A stretch of 64,000 bases of DNA, taken from Albugo candida (Eukaryota; Oomycota; Peronosporomycetes; Albuginales; Albuginaceae). This document shows positions 1-9,933 of this stretch, in pieces. A program made the position numbers and the translations under genes. Position 1 is the first letter of the stretch; every line of letters starts with the position of its first letter. The stretch spans positions 558,001-622,000 of the forward strand of contig CAJNAR010000148.1 in assembly GCA_905220665.1 (NCBI GenBank), read 5' to 3'. The notes beneath the pieces were generated by a model that was not told the DNA's origin, did no database searches, and saw only the letters and a program-made list of their open reading frames with translations.

Positions 1-24
1 CATAGGCACTATTTGTTTTTTTAG

Positions 25-238
25 CAGCAGGAACTTCGAAGAATGCATTTGATTGATTGCCCACAAACAACTCACACTTTGAAAGATACTATTTCGATCG
101 AGCATGTCAGTTTTTGAATTTGAAGCAATCGCCGGGGAGTTGAAAGGGAGGTTTGAATGTGTTTTGAAGGAGGCTGACCTGTACGAATCAATGATCCTCT
201 CGGAAGAGCAGGCTGTATGGAATCAGAATTCTCAGTGA
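25..238 (+). CDS. 3' end of an unidentified gene, cut by the window edge, possibly frameshifted
   Basis: A pyrimidine-rich tract ending in TAG at 22-24 looks like a splice acceptor. The frame after it runs from 25 to a TGA at 115-117. Close by, a second frame runs from an ATG at 104 to a TGA at 236-238 and encodes 44 residues of protein-like composition. The two frames would join into one continuous reading if the run of five T at 111-115 were one base shorter. The second frame could equally be a separate tiny reading frame or a chance opening. I do not recognise the product, so the call is only that coding sequence probably enters the window here. Confidence 0.3.
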
Positions 239-1187
239 AGGCACCTTTATCGGAGATATTGAAATCTCTTTGGTGAAGCATCATAAATAACTAGGAGAGA
301 TTGCGTGTGATGTGTTAATGTACTTTACTGATTTGAATCGACGCTTATCATTTTATTGGTCTTGATGCTACTCTGTTGATTCCCACCTCCACTCTGTCGT
401 CGAAGGACAGTGTCGGAATCGCTTGCTACTACTATCGCTCGTGTGATTAATTGACAATCTCCACGTTGCATCATTTATCTTTCATGGAATTGAAGAAACT
501 CAGCTACAAAAGAAGGATTTTACGTGTCGCTAAACTAAGATCCTCTTGTGGTTTTGTAATGGGATTGTCGCTGCCAAAGCAAAAGAATGAATGCACAATT
601 TGACATTCTCGTGTCCCACCTCGCTACAACTGCAACCTGATATTCCTCGACGACGACTCTTTTAGAGCATCAAGACTATCAAAGCATCAATCGTGCTCTC
701 AAATGCTCTCAGCAGCGCGTGCTGCCACTATCTCACACATGGAGCAAGTCCAATATTCAGTCGAGATAAATAGAACAGACAAGGGGAAGAACATCTATGC
801 AATTCAATTCATTTTTTTTTATTCGCAAGTCGGCTCATTCGCTGCATCGTTTGCGAAGCGCGTTAGGAACGGCCCCGCTGTATTATTACATCATCATATC
901 GGAACCGTATCAGCAATATTGATCTTGCGGTCAAGATGTTACCATCTCTGCGCGCTGCTGTTTATACGCAGAATTATGGTAATGGATAGAAGAAGTTGGA
1001 CAAGAGTATGTAGTTATCGGTGTGTTTGAGGAATTGTAAAGACTGCAAAGTAATTGTAAGAATTTTTGTCAAATAGTGCATATGTGATCAATATGCTGTT
1101 AGCCCATTGTCTGCACTTTCACCTCATATTCGAAGATTAACAAAAGGTGTAAAGAACAGTCGAGTGCACATCTAATTGTATCAGTCA
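239..1187. other. intergenic, no confident gene
   Basis: Short open stretches occur on the plus strand around 600-1030 (an ATG frame at 703-1029, and short phrases in other frames near 660-770 and 900-1000), but none shows a recognisable motif or a consistent splice chain. The last part before 1188 is presumed to be the promoter of the ketopantoate reductase gene. Confidence 0.4.
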
Positions 1188-2446
1188 ATGGTTTATAGGT
1201 CGATCATCTCGAGGGCTCAGTTTCTGATCAGGCAACGCACTTTCGCTACAAAAGGGTCCATTCGAGAGCAAAGAATCGGAATAATTGGTTTGGGATCCAT
1301 CGGAACGGTTTACTTTGCACGAATTGGGGCTTGGCTGCGCTCGAGCTCGGCTTCCAGACTCGAGCGATGGACGTTGGATGGACTTGTGAAACGTGAAGCG
1401 TATGAGAAAGCCGCAGCAACATGTATCAATTCAGACACAATTCGATTTCACCAAAGTCACAAAACTGAGCACATAAACAGCATTGAGAATTCAGCCTCAA
1501 TTCATTCGCATTCACATATCAAAACAGCCAAAACCGACTCTTGCAAAATACTTTGCTATGACGAAGCTTTGAAAGAGACGAATGTAAAGGTTGATGGTGG
1601 CACAATGTATGACGTGCTGATAATATGTGTCAAAGCCTACGATATCGCTTCTGTTTGGCAGCGTCTAGAGGCCCGCAATGATCTTTTGCACAAATATGGT
1701 ACCATCATCTGGGTACACAACGGCCTCACCAACACTCAGCTGCTGCGTTATAGTGCGAGAAAGCCTTCCTGGAGGAATTATAGAGCTATTGTCTCTTTTG
1801 GAGCACAGCTGAAAGCTTTTGGTCACGTGGAAGCATGTGGAATCGATAGACCAACTTCCTTTGGCGCGATAGAAAATAGTAGGCACGTTGCGAGTTCCAC
1901 ACAGGAAAACGATACGATCAATAGCATCCTATCCATGCTGAATGCAGCAGGACTACCTTCTCAGCTTGAAAGTCATCAAAAGTTTAACGACATCGTGTGG
2001 CACAAAGCGATTATTAATGCTGGTATCAATCCGATTTGCTCTTTATTGAATGGAACCAACTATTGCTTACTGCAAAACAAGTGGAGCCAAAAGTGCTTGG
2101 AAATGATTGTAAAAGAATGTCTGATCGTTGCGCATCGCGAGAACGCACTCAAAACGATCAATTTACAGTCCATGATGAGAGATGTCAATAAGGTTGCTTT
2201 AGACACAAAGACGAATATATGCTCCATGCTTGCGGATTTGCGAAAAAAACACAGGTACGCACCATGCTTGCACGAATCGCGGAATCGCGATCAATCCGTT
2301 TATGTAGAACTGAGATCGAGCTGATCACTGGAAGCGTGATCGCAAAAGCACAAAATCATAATATCGCAACTCCGGTCAATGAATTTGTGCTGAATCTAAT
2401 CAAGGCTTTAGAGGCCAACTCCATCAATGTGGCAGAAATGATGTAA
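1188..2446 (+). CDS. panE: 2-dehydropantoate 2-reductase (ketopantoate reductase)
   Basis: Catalyses NADPH-dependent reduction of ketopantoate to pantoate in vitamin B5 and CoA synthesis. Two exons, 1188-2254 and 2308-2446, joined over a 53-base GT-AG intron; the splice restores the family's C-terminal helix (RTEIELITGSV) and gives 401 residues. The N-terminal nucleotide fold is clear (IGIIGLGSIG near residues 30-40), as is the central segment with the catalytic lysine (VWHKAIINAGINPI). The first about 25 residues are basic and hydroxylated, like a mitochondrial presequence. An ATG at 1188 was chosen because the upstream in-frame codon at 1176 is TTG. A Ser/His-rich insert of about 50 residues after the nucleotide-binding region makes it longer than bacterial PanE (about 300 residues). 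It is convergent with UTP21. Confidence 0.88.
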
Positions 2447-2583
2447 AGGATGAATTGACGAGCTGTCTCACAGAATCATAAGACCTGCGATTCCGATTCC
2501 AACGGAATGTGTCACGTGAAATTGCGCAACTTCATTTGAGATTGCTCTATTGTGTGATGTCAATGAATTAGACCAAAGTCGGA

Positions 2584-5500
2584 CTACATTTGGATCTTGC
2601 TCAAATACTTGACGAGACAGAGCGTATGCTGCAGTTGCTCCTGAAGGTGGCTCCATTGCTTCTGTTGAAGCATTCCAACGTGAACCACTTGCTTCAGTAA
2701 AGCTTCATCGTTGATAAATATCTGTTCATAAATTTTGAGAAAACGATTCAGGTACACTTGTAACAGCTGAAAGTGTTGGTGAGTTGCCAGCATTTCTTGC
2801 AGAAAGTCGAGAAATTTGGATAAGAGTTCTTTTCCATCCGCATCAAATTCACCCAAACACAATGTGCTTAGCTCTACATCGACGGATGAGGCCGAGAGAG
2901 CCTGTAAATATGCCAGCACTTTATGGGCGTCATACGCTGAATCCTCCAGTAAAACAGCCAGTTTGCATCGAGATGAAATCAGCTTCGAGCTCTTGAGTAT
3001 ACGTGAAGTGCTCGAGAATCCTTCCTCTTGCTGGCCACTGATGGTCTCTTTGTCCGTACTCGCAGTCTCACTATTCCAACCCGCCCAACCAGAGTCATCC
3101 TGGTCTACATCATTTGTCCAACCTTCCATTGACGTAGAATCTAATGACTTCTTGGGGACCGCTGGAACAAATGCTGCACTCGATGCATCTTTTCGTATCG
3201 ATGGGAGAAAAAATGGAGCTTTTTCCGGGGCTTTTGGTGGTTCTATTGGTTTGTTTCTTTTCTTGATGAGTTCCAAGTGGAAAAGAGATTGCCATAATGC
3301 CTTTGGTGCCGTCGATAGTGTGATCAAATTAGAACCAAGAGGAGATGTATCCCGCACAGATTTGCTTGTCAGCAACAAGGTTTCGCTAGGAGCCCCATCT
3401 AAATTGTCCATATCCAAAATGTCGACGTTCTCGAGAAGTATCGATGCCTCTTCCGCTTCTTGTGTTGGTGTCGGCAGATCAAGAAGAGTAGGAGTGCTTG
3501 GTTCCATATCAACAAAGACATCGGCAAAGAATGTTCGATTTGCCCATAGATATATCCCAAGCTGTCCTACATGCGTTGTGGCGATAAACTCGCTTGTTGA
3601 AGAGATGGTGAGACCCGTCACTGGCTGCTGAAATCGTACCCAGTCGATACATTTGCCTGTCGGAATATCCCAAACGCGCATAGAAGCATCTGCTGAGCAT
3701 GATAAGAGCCATCGAGCGTCATTACTAAAGCTCATGTCCTTGATACAATGCGTATGCCCACGAAAGCGACGCACCAATTTACGAGTGCTCGCATCATACA
3801 GTCGAAGAATGTGATCATCAGACGCAATTGCGATGAGATTCGAGTCCCGATGCAGCTCAAGTTGACTTATCGGAATTCCCAGATCAATTTCATCGATGAA
3901 AAGATGCTTAAAAAAGTCCCAAAACTTCAGCTTGCCGTCCATTCCAGCCGACATGACAAGATTATTAGTGGCATCTACTGCCACACCAGTCACCACTCCC
4001 TGATGTTGGTGAACGATAGAGGTATCTTCTTGTGATTCCTGAGTCGAAGTGATGTGTGCAAGTGATGCAGACAGAGTCGGTTTTGGTGTCGCCGCAGTCG
4101 GATAAGACCCTCGTCTTTCACTGGATTGCATGTTGTACTTGAACAATGCACCTCCAAGGGATCCAATGATGGCGAAATGTCCACAAGAGCTTATTGTGCA
4201 TGAAGTGGCTTGGGTTTGTAGTCGCCAATGGTGCTCTTGACTGCCGATATGGACATGATGACTTGGATCATACTGACGGAGAATCTTCTTCCCGATCGCT
4301 CGATGCTCAAAGCGCCAAACATAAGCGGCGATCTCAGTCTGGTGACAAGTAACGAGATTGGCCCAGTCTCGTTCACGTGTCTCCATAGCTGCAAACTGGA
4401 TGATGGGTGAAAGCTTGAGCTCCTCGACTGGTACGTGCAGCTTTTTAGCCTTTTTCAGAATTGGGCCTTGAGAGAGCTCTTGACTCTGTTGCTCACGAAC
4501 GGTATGAAATACACGAAAAGATCGATCTTGACCGGCAGAGAGAATCTGACAGCATGTTCCATCGGCACCGTCTCGAATAGAAGCCATTGTGTTGTTCCCA
4601 TAATAACGTATTCGCTTTGGAGGAGCTTTATGTCCTTGCCGACTCTTTAGCAATCGTGCTTGTCCTTGTGAGTCAAAGATCCACACTTTAAGTGCATTAT
4701 CCGTTCCAGAAGAGATTAAAAGAGACTCGTTGGGAAGAAACACCAAAGAAGTGATAGAGCCGTCATGAGCTCCTGGAAGGATCGTTTCTAGTCTCTGACG
4801 CTGCAAATTCCAAACAGCGATATCCCCGTTGAATGATCCAGAGACCATTATTGGTATGGATGCACTCGCGTCACTTTGGAAAGCGATCGCTGTTGCCTTG
4901 CTTTCCTGTTTGAATTCCATTAAAAGTTGATCGTACTGGAGATTGTGTATCATCACACGGCCATCCGCCAAACCAATTGCTACCACGTCTACTGCGGGAC
5001 TTTGAGTGATACAGCACACAGATTGACTGTCCCATCCTGTAAACTTATATACTCGCTTTTTTGTGCGAACATTCCAGAGCTCCAGTGTTCCCTCATGCGA
5101 TCCAACGAGAATTTTGTTGAGGTATGTTGCGGGATGCATCATCACAGACGGGGTGAATAATCTTCCAAACTCGAGTTCCTCAATGTGTTCCAACGTGCTA
5201 TATCACAACAGTCAACAAGACTGCATCTGAAAATCGATCAATTGGGAGCTCAGCTTACTTGACATCCCAAATTCGGATAGAATTTGCGTCGTCCAAAGAG
5301 AATAACAGTGTTCCAATCACAAGAAGCTGCATTTTAAGGGAAGGTGAGTTTGATTTCACCAGCGTGCGAATGACTCACCTGCTGAATGTCTCCTTTATGG
5401 CGCTTTAGCACACCGACTTGATGAAGACGTTTCCATACGAATATGACGCGACCGCAGGCTGTAAATGTGAGGCTTTTGCGCGAATATGCTTCTATCGCGC

Positions 5501-5717
5501 TGATTTTTTTGCATGAGAGCTGCGGAGAAACCATTACAGGAGTCAATTTCGCGCAATTATAAATGACAAAAGCTTTCTTTATTGAAGCCAATAAAAAAGT
5601 CTCATTTCCCATTCGATACGTTACAATCGGAATATCATCGACAATGAGACCGACAGCGCGAAAGCTTTGCAACAAGCGACTCGATTTGCGCTGTGCGAGC
5701 GATTCAGAAAGCGTCAT
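2584..5717 (-). CDS. UTP21: U3 snoRNP WD40 protein UTP21 / WDR36
   Basis: Component of the small-subunit processome that matures 18S rRNA in the nucleolus. Three exons on the minus strand: 5379-5717, 5259-5326 and 2584-5197, with introns of 52 and 61 bases, give 1006 residues. WD40 repeats fill residues 1 to about 620, including family-typical phrases such as HPATYLNKILVGSHEGTLE and SPAVDVVAIGLADGR. The C-terminal 200 residues form the helical Utp21 domain, and an acidic, Ser-rich linker sits between them. The short second exon (68 bases) encodes LFSLDDANSIRIWDV, a WD repeat strand, which supports the splice model. The length agrees with yeast and human homologues (about 900-950). The long open frame on the opposite strand inside it is a shadow. 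Confidence 0.92.
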
Positions 5718-6603
5718 CGTGGCTCAATATTGGATGAATGGATGGGCAGCCAATCGAATAAGTACCCGAACCTATGCGTAGGTGCGAGTCGGGTGGCGAT
5801 GCGAGCGTCGTTGGATACATGACGACCTAGAGTTATGTTATCTTAAAGCATATTTTTTTAGAAATTATCAGATTCCGTACGGCATATTCATTAGTGTAGG
5901 CGCATGCACGCTTCTCGTACCATACAAAAAAAAAGAATTTGCTGGAAATTTGATTAATTTTGTCATTTCTAGATTTTATATCCAAAATTTCAGAAATATT
6001 CGTGCAGATGCAAAGCCATCTTCGAAATTCGAAAGGAAGAGAATAATTGCTCGACTATTGTGAAAACATACAAGCATGTAGAAAAGGAACAAACCATGAG
6101 ACCATCAGGTAGGTCAAGCCCGCATCAACCTCCTTCTACCTTCCATTGTCACACTACTCTATGCAGTCGTCAATCTTCAAGAGAGCATTCATATAGAATC
6201 TCTCTTTCCCGACAAACGCTTGTCTCATAACTATACAAACTGGAGTATTCGCGTAGTTATACGAGTAGCCCAATAGACCGGGCGCAACTCATTAAATGGC
6301 GGACGAATGAATCCTTATGTTTACCGCTTATTTGTAATGTTTTCTTACCGCTTGCCCATCTCTCTCGGGCTGAATTGCTTGAATTCTTACCTATCCCCAC
6401 TGGCGTACGAAACTCGCTCTCGAATATTGTCATTTATAGGCTGTCGACAGTGCGCCTCCATCGTCGCTAAAGCCATCACAAGTTGTACTTGAGATTCTTT
6501 ATTTTTTCTTTAGTCATTTCCATCACCTTGCGTACTACATAACCAAAGTTATCGTGACCACACAAGCAATTTTTGCATTTTTCGGTATAATATTTGAACA
6601 CTG
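5718..6603. other. intergenic between divergent UTP21 and a START/FYVE-like gene
   Basis: About 890 bases between divergent start codons, with AT-rich tracts around 5840-6010. Presumably it carries both promoters. No RNA gene or repeat was recognised. Confidence 0.4.
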
Positions 6604-9204
6604 ATGGATCCACGCGCGAAATTAAGATCCTTACATGAAGGATTGGCTTCACTAGATTGTCGTCAAGTTTCCATTATGTCTAATACGGAAGAAGAAATTC
6701 GAACGCCTTCTTTCTCTCATTTTGAATCGCAAAATCCGTCTCTCACAGTACAAGAGACGGAATATCTCGTCAAAAAAGCTGATGATTCATGCAAAGCTGT
6801 GATCCAGCACGGACATACGCTATCAGGCCCTAAAAATTGGCAGTGTATCGGTAAGCATTGTGGAATCGCCATGTACCGAGGAGAAGCCCCATCGATGGAA
6901 GATGGGATTGATACAACTTCTTCGCAATGTACCCGGCAGTTTGTATGTGGCATCATGACAATCGTTGGGTCTATCGAAGATGTCGCGAATTATTTCGATC
7001 AATCCACAACAGCTGGAATGAAAGTGAAGCAGGCGGACGATATTTTGGACTCTCGTGTGTTATATTCTCTTGTTTCTGGATCGTCCGAGCGTCCATTTCA
7101 TCGAGTGGCTATAAAGTATGTGGCCTGGCAACCTCCAGCCGCATTGACACACACAAGAGATTTGTGTTATTTGGAGTGTCAAGATACATTTCAGCACTCT
7201 TCTGGACGACGTGGATGGGCGTTGAGCATGCACTCCATTGAACTACCGTCATGTCCTCACCGAAGTGGCATTATACGCTGTAGTATCTATAATTCGGGAT
7301 ATGTCTTTGTGGAATCTGAAAATGCAGGCTATTTACATGTGCTTCATACGCTACAAATCAATTTTAAAGGCCATTTGCCGGCTTTTGTCGTCAATCAAGC
7401 ACTGCGCAAACGGGTGACAAGTATGACAAGCGTGCGGGACGAATTGCTCTTCCTTCGTCTTAGTCGAAAGAAACTCTTGCATCGAGAAGAACTGATACCG
7501 AAAAGCACGCGATCGACGTGTGGTAATTGTCAACGACGATTTAATCCGCTTTTCACGCGTAAAACGCGATGTCGTGTTTGTGGCCAAGTTTTGTGTCAGA
7601 AATGTGCACCGATAGTATCGTTCAAAAACGCGGAGGAGCAAATTCTAAAGCTACAAAGTATGAAGATTCGCGTTTGTGACCAGTGTTTGCGCGAAAGCTG
7701 CAGTACAAACAAATTCAGTCCAATTCGCACAACTCCGACTCCGAATAAAGTGATATCGATTTCGGGTGAAGCCTGGAAGTCAAAGCATTGGAACCATGAC
7801 CTCCAGAAATCTCGTGCCGAGCAACGCGTAAGCACGATCCTCTATGAAAGCGAGGAAGAAATGCCCGAAAATGAGCTAGACGTCATCAACGTGTTTGACC
7901 CTCCACGGGATCCTTGTGACGAAAGTAGTGCATCATCGGATTCGAAAATAAGGCGGCCAGAGGACATCATGCGAACATTTTTGTGGGCGCCAAGTACGTT
8001 GGATGCATCCACAACAAGCTACAGACCGGCAGAACGAGACCAAGCAATCCACGAGACAGCTTCTGTAGACGAAGAATTGCTCGACTCGCTTAAAGGAAAT
8101 GATCAAAATTGTGAGTCGAACAAAAAACCTGGTGGCCGATCACTGACTGATAAAATTGAGTGGGTCCAAAAAGTGTTTTCGCAGTCCAGCACGAGGATCG
8201 ACAGAGGTTCGTTCTGGGGTCGGCTTTCTGGATCTACGAAAACAACGAATACTGAAGACCACAATTTGACTCGTTCTGTCAGTGTATTACAGGACCCTCG
8301 AGTGTGTAGTATGTCCCGATCAACGATGATTGCTGAAAACTATGTCCGTACACTTCGCCGACCTTCATCGACAACTGCGCTTGATTTGACACTCAGGCCA
8401 AATTGCTTCCAAGAGAGCTCATCCAGTACGATGAACATCAATCCGCGCTCTTTATCAGCCGAAAAGCTCCCAGAACCTTCTTCATTGGCTTCCTCCGCAA
8501 GCAACTTTGATTACGTGAGCACTCCGATTTTCACTGAAGCAGCCTCTCTTTCCTTCTCCGATGGGAGAAGTCGTCTCCACTCAACCGCTTCCGAGCATGT
8601 TGAAATACCTGATCACCATGAACCAGGCTCTGGGTACGAGTCGACAGACTCTGACAATGCGCTAAACAGGCTTCGGAAAAGCTCTTACAGCACCTACAAT
8701 GGCGATGACTGTGCGTCTGAGCTGAGTGACACGAGATCCCGAGGTGCTTCCATCCTATCGGATTTCTGTTTTTCTGTGGACCATCAAGAGGACTCTTCTA
8801 CCTTTGACGCACTGCGATTTCAGCCCTCACCCAAGCAGCGTGGATCATCTTTGGATTACGAAGAAATCAGTGCATCCTACGATCCAACACCTTTCACGTG
8901 CATTAACGACCACGAGAGTACAGCGGTATCTTTGACTGCATCTCCGTCGACTTGTGCGTCATTCACAGAGAGCATGAACAGCGATCAGATGCCATTCACC
9001 GCTTTGGAGCGCGCGGATCCTGAATCATGGAAAGATTCGGAAGCGATGCGTTTCGCGCATGAGCAGCATCAGTCGCGCATGCAAGAACTTCAGCAGAAAT
9101 TGGATTTTTTGGAGCAGCAGAGCTGGTATGGGTCTAGTATCAATTCATCATTGGCGAGCGACTCGGGATCAGTGCTGAGTCGAGACTCAATTCATGTGCG
9201 ATAG
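6604..9204 (+). CDS. START domain plus FYVE-like zinc finger protein, paralogue A
   Basis: Single exon, 866 residues. Residues about 50-290 match the START-like half shared with the two paralogues at 46.3 and 49.4 kb (landmarks: SRVLYSLVSG, LCYLECQDTF, GRRGWALSMHSIELPSCP). Residues about 303-362 form a double-zinc FYVE-type finger (CGNC...CRVCG...CQKC...RVCDQC). The basic R(K/R)HHCR patch that reads PI3P in true FYVE domains is replaced by RKTRCR, so classical phosphoinositide binding is doubtful. The remaining 500 residues are low-complexity and Ser/Thr/Asp-rich, with a short Gln-rich coiled coil near the C-terminus (HQSRMQELQQKLDFLEQQ). Proteins with this architecture form large families in oomycetes. 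The ligand is unknown; lipid binding is inferred from the START fold. Confidence 0.85.
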   Translation: MDPRAKLRSLHEGLASLDCRQVSIMSNTEEEIRTPSFSHFESQNPSLTVQETEYLVKKADDSCKAVIQHGHTLSGPKNWQCIGKHCGIAMYRGEAPSMEDGIDTTSSQCTRQFVCGIMTIVGSIEDVANYFDQSTTAGMKVKQADDILDSRVLYSLVSGSSERPFHRVAIKYVAWQPPAALTHTRDLCYLECQDTFQHSSGRRGWALSMHSIELPSCPHRSGIIRCSIYNSGYVFVESENAGYLHVLHTLQINFKGHLPAFVVNQALRKRVTSMTSVRDELLFLRLSRKKLLHREELIPKSTRSTCGNCQRRFNPLFTRKTRCRVCGQVLCQKCAPIVSFKNAEEQILKLQSMKIRVCDQCLRESCSTNKFSPIRTTPTPNKVISISGEAWKSKHWNHDLQKSRAEQRVSTILYESEEEMPENELDVINVFDPPRDPCDESSASSDSKIRRPEDIMRTFLWAPSTLDASTTSYRPAERDQAIHETASVDEELLDSLKGNDQNCESNKKPGGRSLTDKIEWVQKVFSQSSTRIDRGSFWGRLSGSTKTTNTEDHNLTRSVSVLQDPRVCSMSRSTMIAENYVRTLRRPSSTTALDLTLRPNCFQESSSSTMNINPRSLSAEKLPEPSSLASSASNFDYVSTPIFTEAASLSFSDGRSRLHSTASEHVEIPDHHEPGSGYESTDSDNALNRLRKSSYSTYNGDDCASELSDTRSRGASILSDFCFSVDHQEDSSTFDALRFQPSPKQRGSSLDYEEISASYDPTPFTCINDHESTAVSLTASPSTCASFTESMNSDQMPFTALERADPESWKDSEAMRFAHEQHQSRMQELQQKLDFLEQQSWYGSSINSSLASDSGSVLSRDSIHVR

Positions 9205-9290
9205 CGGTTGTCACTCTTGACTTGACATACATTTGTGAAGGAATAGAGTACGTATAAAAGAGTAAGAAACTCCAATTAATAGTAACACTT

Positions 9291-9854
9291 CTAAGTGGCG
9301 TCATATGCAAACTCCGATGCTGCTTTGCGTCGCCATCCGCTTAGTAAACGAGACAAATTACCCTGAGATTCGTACAACGCCATTGCGATATAAAGGCACG
9401 ATACAAAATGCCCAATACACAAGATTCCGAATATTGCAGAGTACGGTAAGCCAGCCATCTCCATGGTTTGATAACGCGCTGGGCGGAAGTTTTGCTTTTC
9501 TCGTATGAAGATCCATGCACATACAAATAGAATTCCCGCCACATGATTCCAGTAGAGACCAGGAGGAATTGTTGATGCACTTGACGGCTGAAATACCTCA
9601 ATGACTTGAGATATAAAGCCCACATAATCACGGTATGAAATATCGGATGAAGGATTCATCAGTTGCGCTACGATCACTTCGATGTCTTTCAGAGCCAAAA
9701 AACACATCATGAAGATGATTCCAAGCCATGCTGCCTTGACTATAGTAATCTTGGAATAGAAAGACTTCTTTTGGTGCAAGCTATACTGATCGTCGTTCAT
9801 GTATTTCTCGTCGTGATCATCTGTATCGTCATCACTTTCTGCTCGAATGATCAT
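9291..9854 (-). CDS. conserved-looking small multi-pass membrane protein, function unknown
   Basis: 187 residues from an ATG at 9854; the longer reading begins with TTG and was not used. An acidic, Asp-rich N-terminal tail of about 30 residues is followed by three or four hydrophobic segments at roughly residues 40-60, 98-115 and 135-160. The second half has a Trp/Tyr-rich pattern (YWNHVAGILFVCAWIF). No catalytic motif is visible and I cannot assign a family. Its start codon lies only about 80 bases from that of XPB on the other strand, so the two genes probably share a bidirectional promoter. Confidence 0.6.
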   Translation of the reverse strand: MIIRAESDDDTDDHDEKYMNDDQYSLHQKKSFYSKITIVKAAWLGIIFMMCFLALKDIEVIVAQLMNPSSDISYRDYVGFISQVIEVFQPSSASTIPPGLYWNHVAGILFVCAWIFIREKQNFRPARYQTMEMAGLPYSAIFGILCIGHFVSCLYIAMALYESQGNLSRLLSGWRRKAASEFAYDAT

Positions 9855-9933
9855 ATTGCTTCCTGGCGTCAAAGTATGATATCTGGGGAGGATATGTATC
9901 GCGATAGGTTATTAACACATACAGGTAAAGATC

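Noticed and set aside
2816..3631. A 271-residue open frame antisense to UTP21
   Set aside because: It mirrors the conserved UTP21 coding frame, has no own motifs and is best explained as a shadow.
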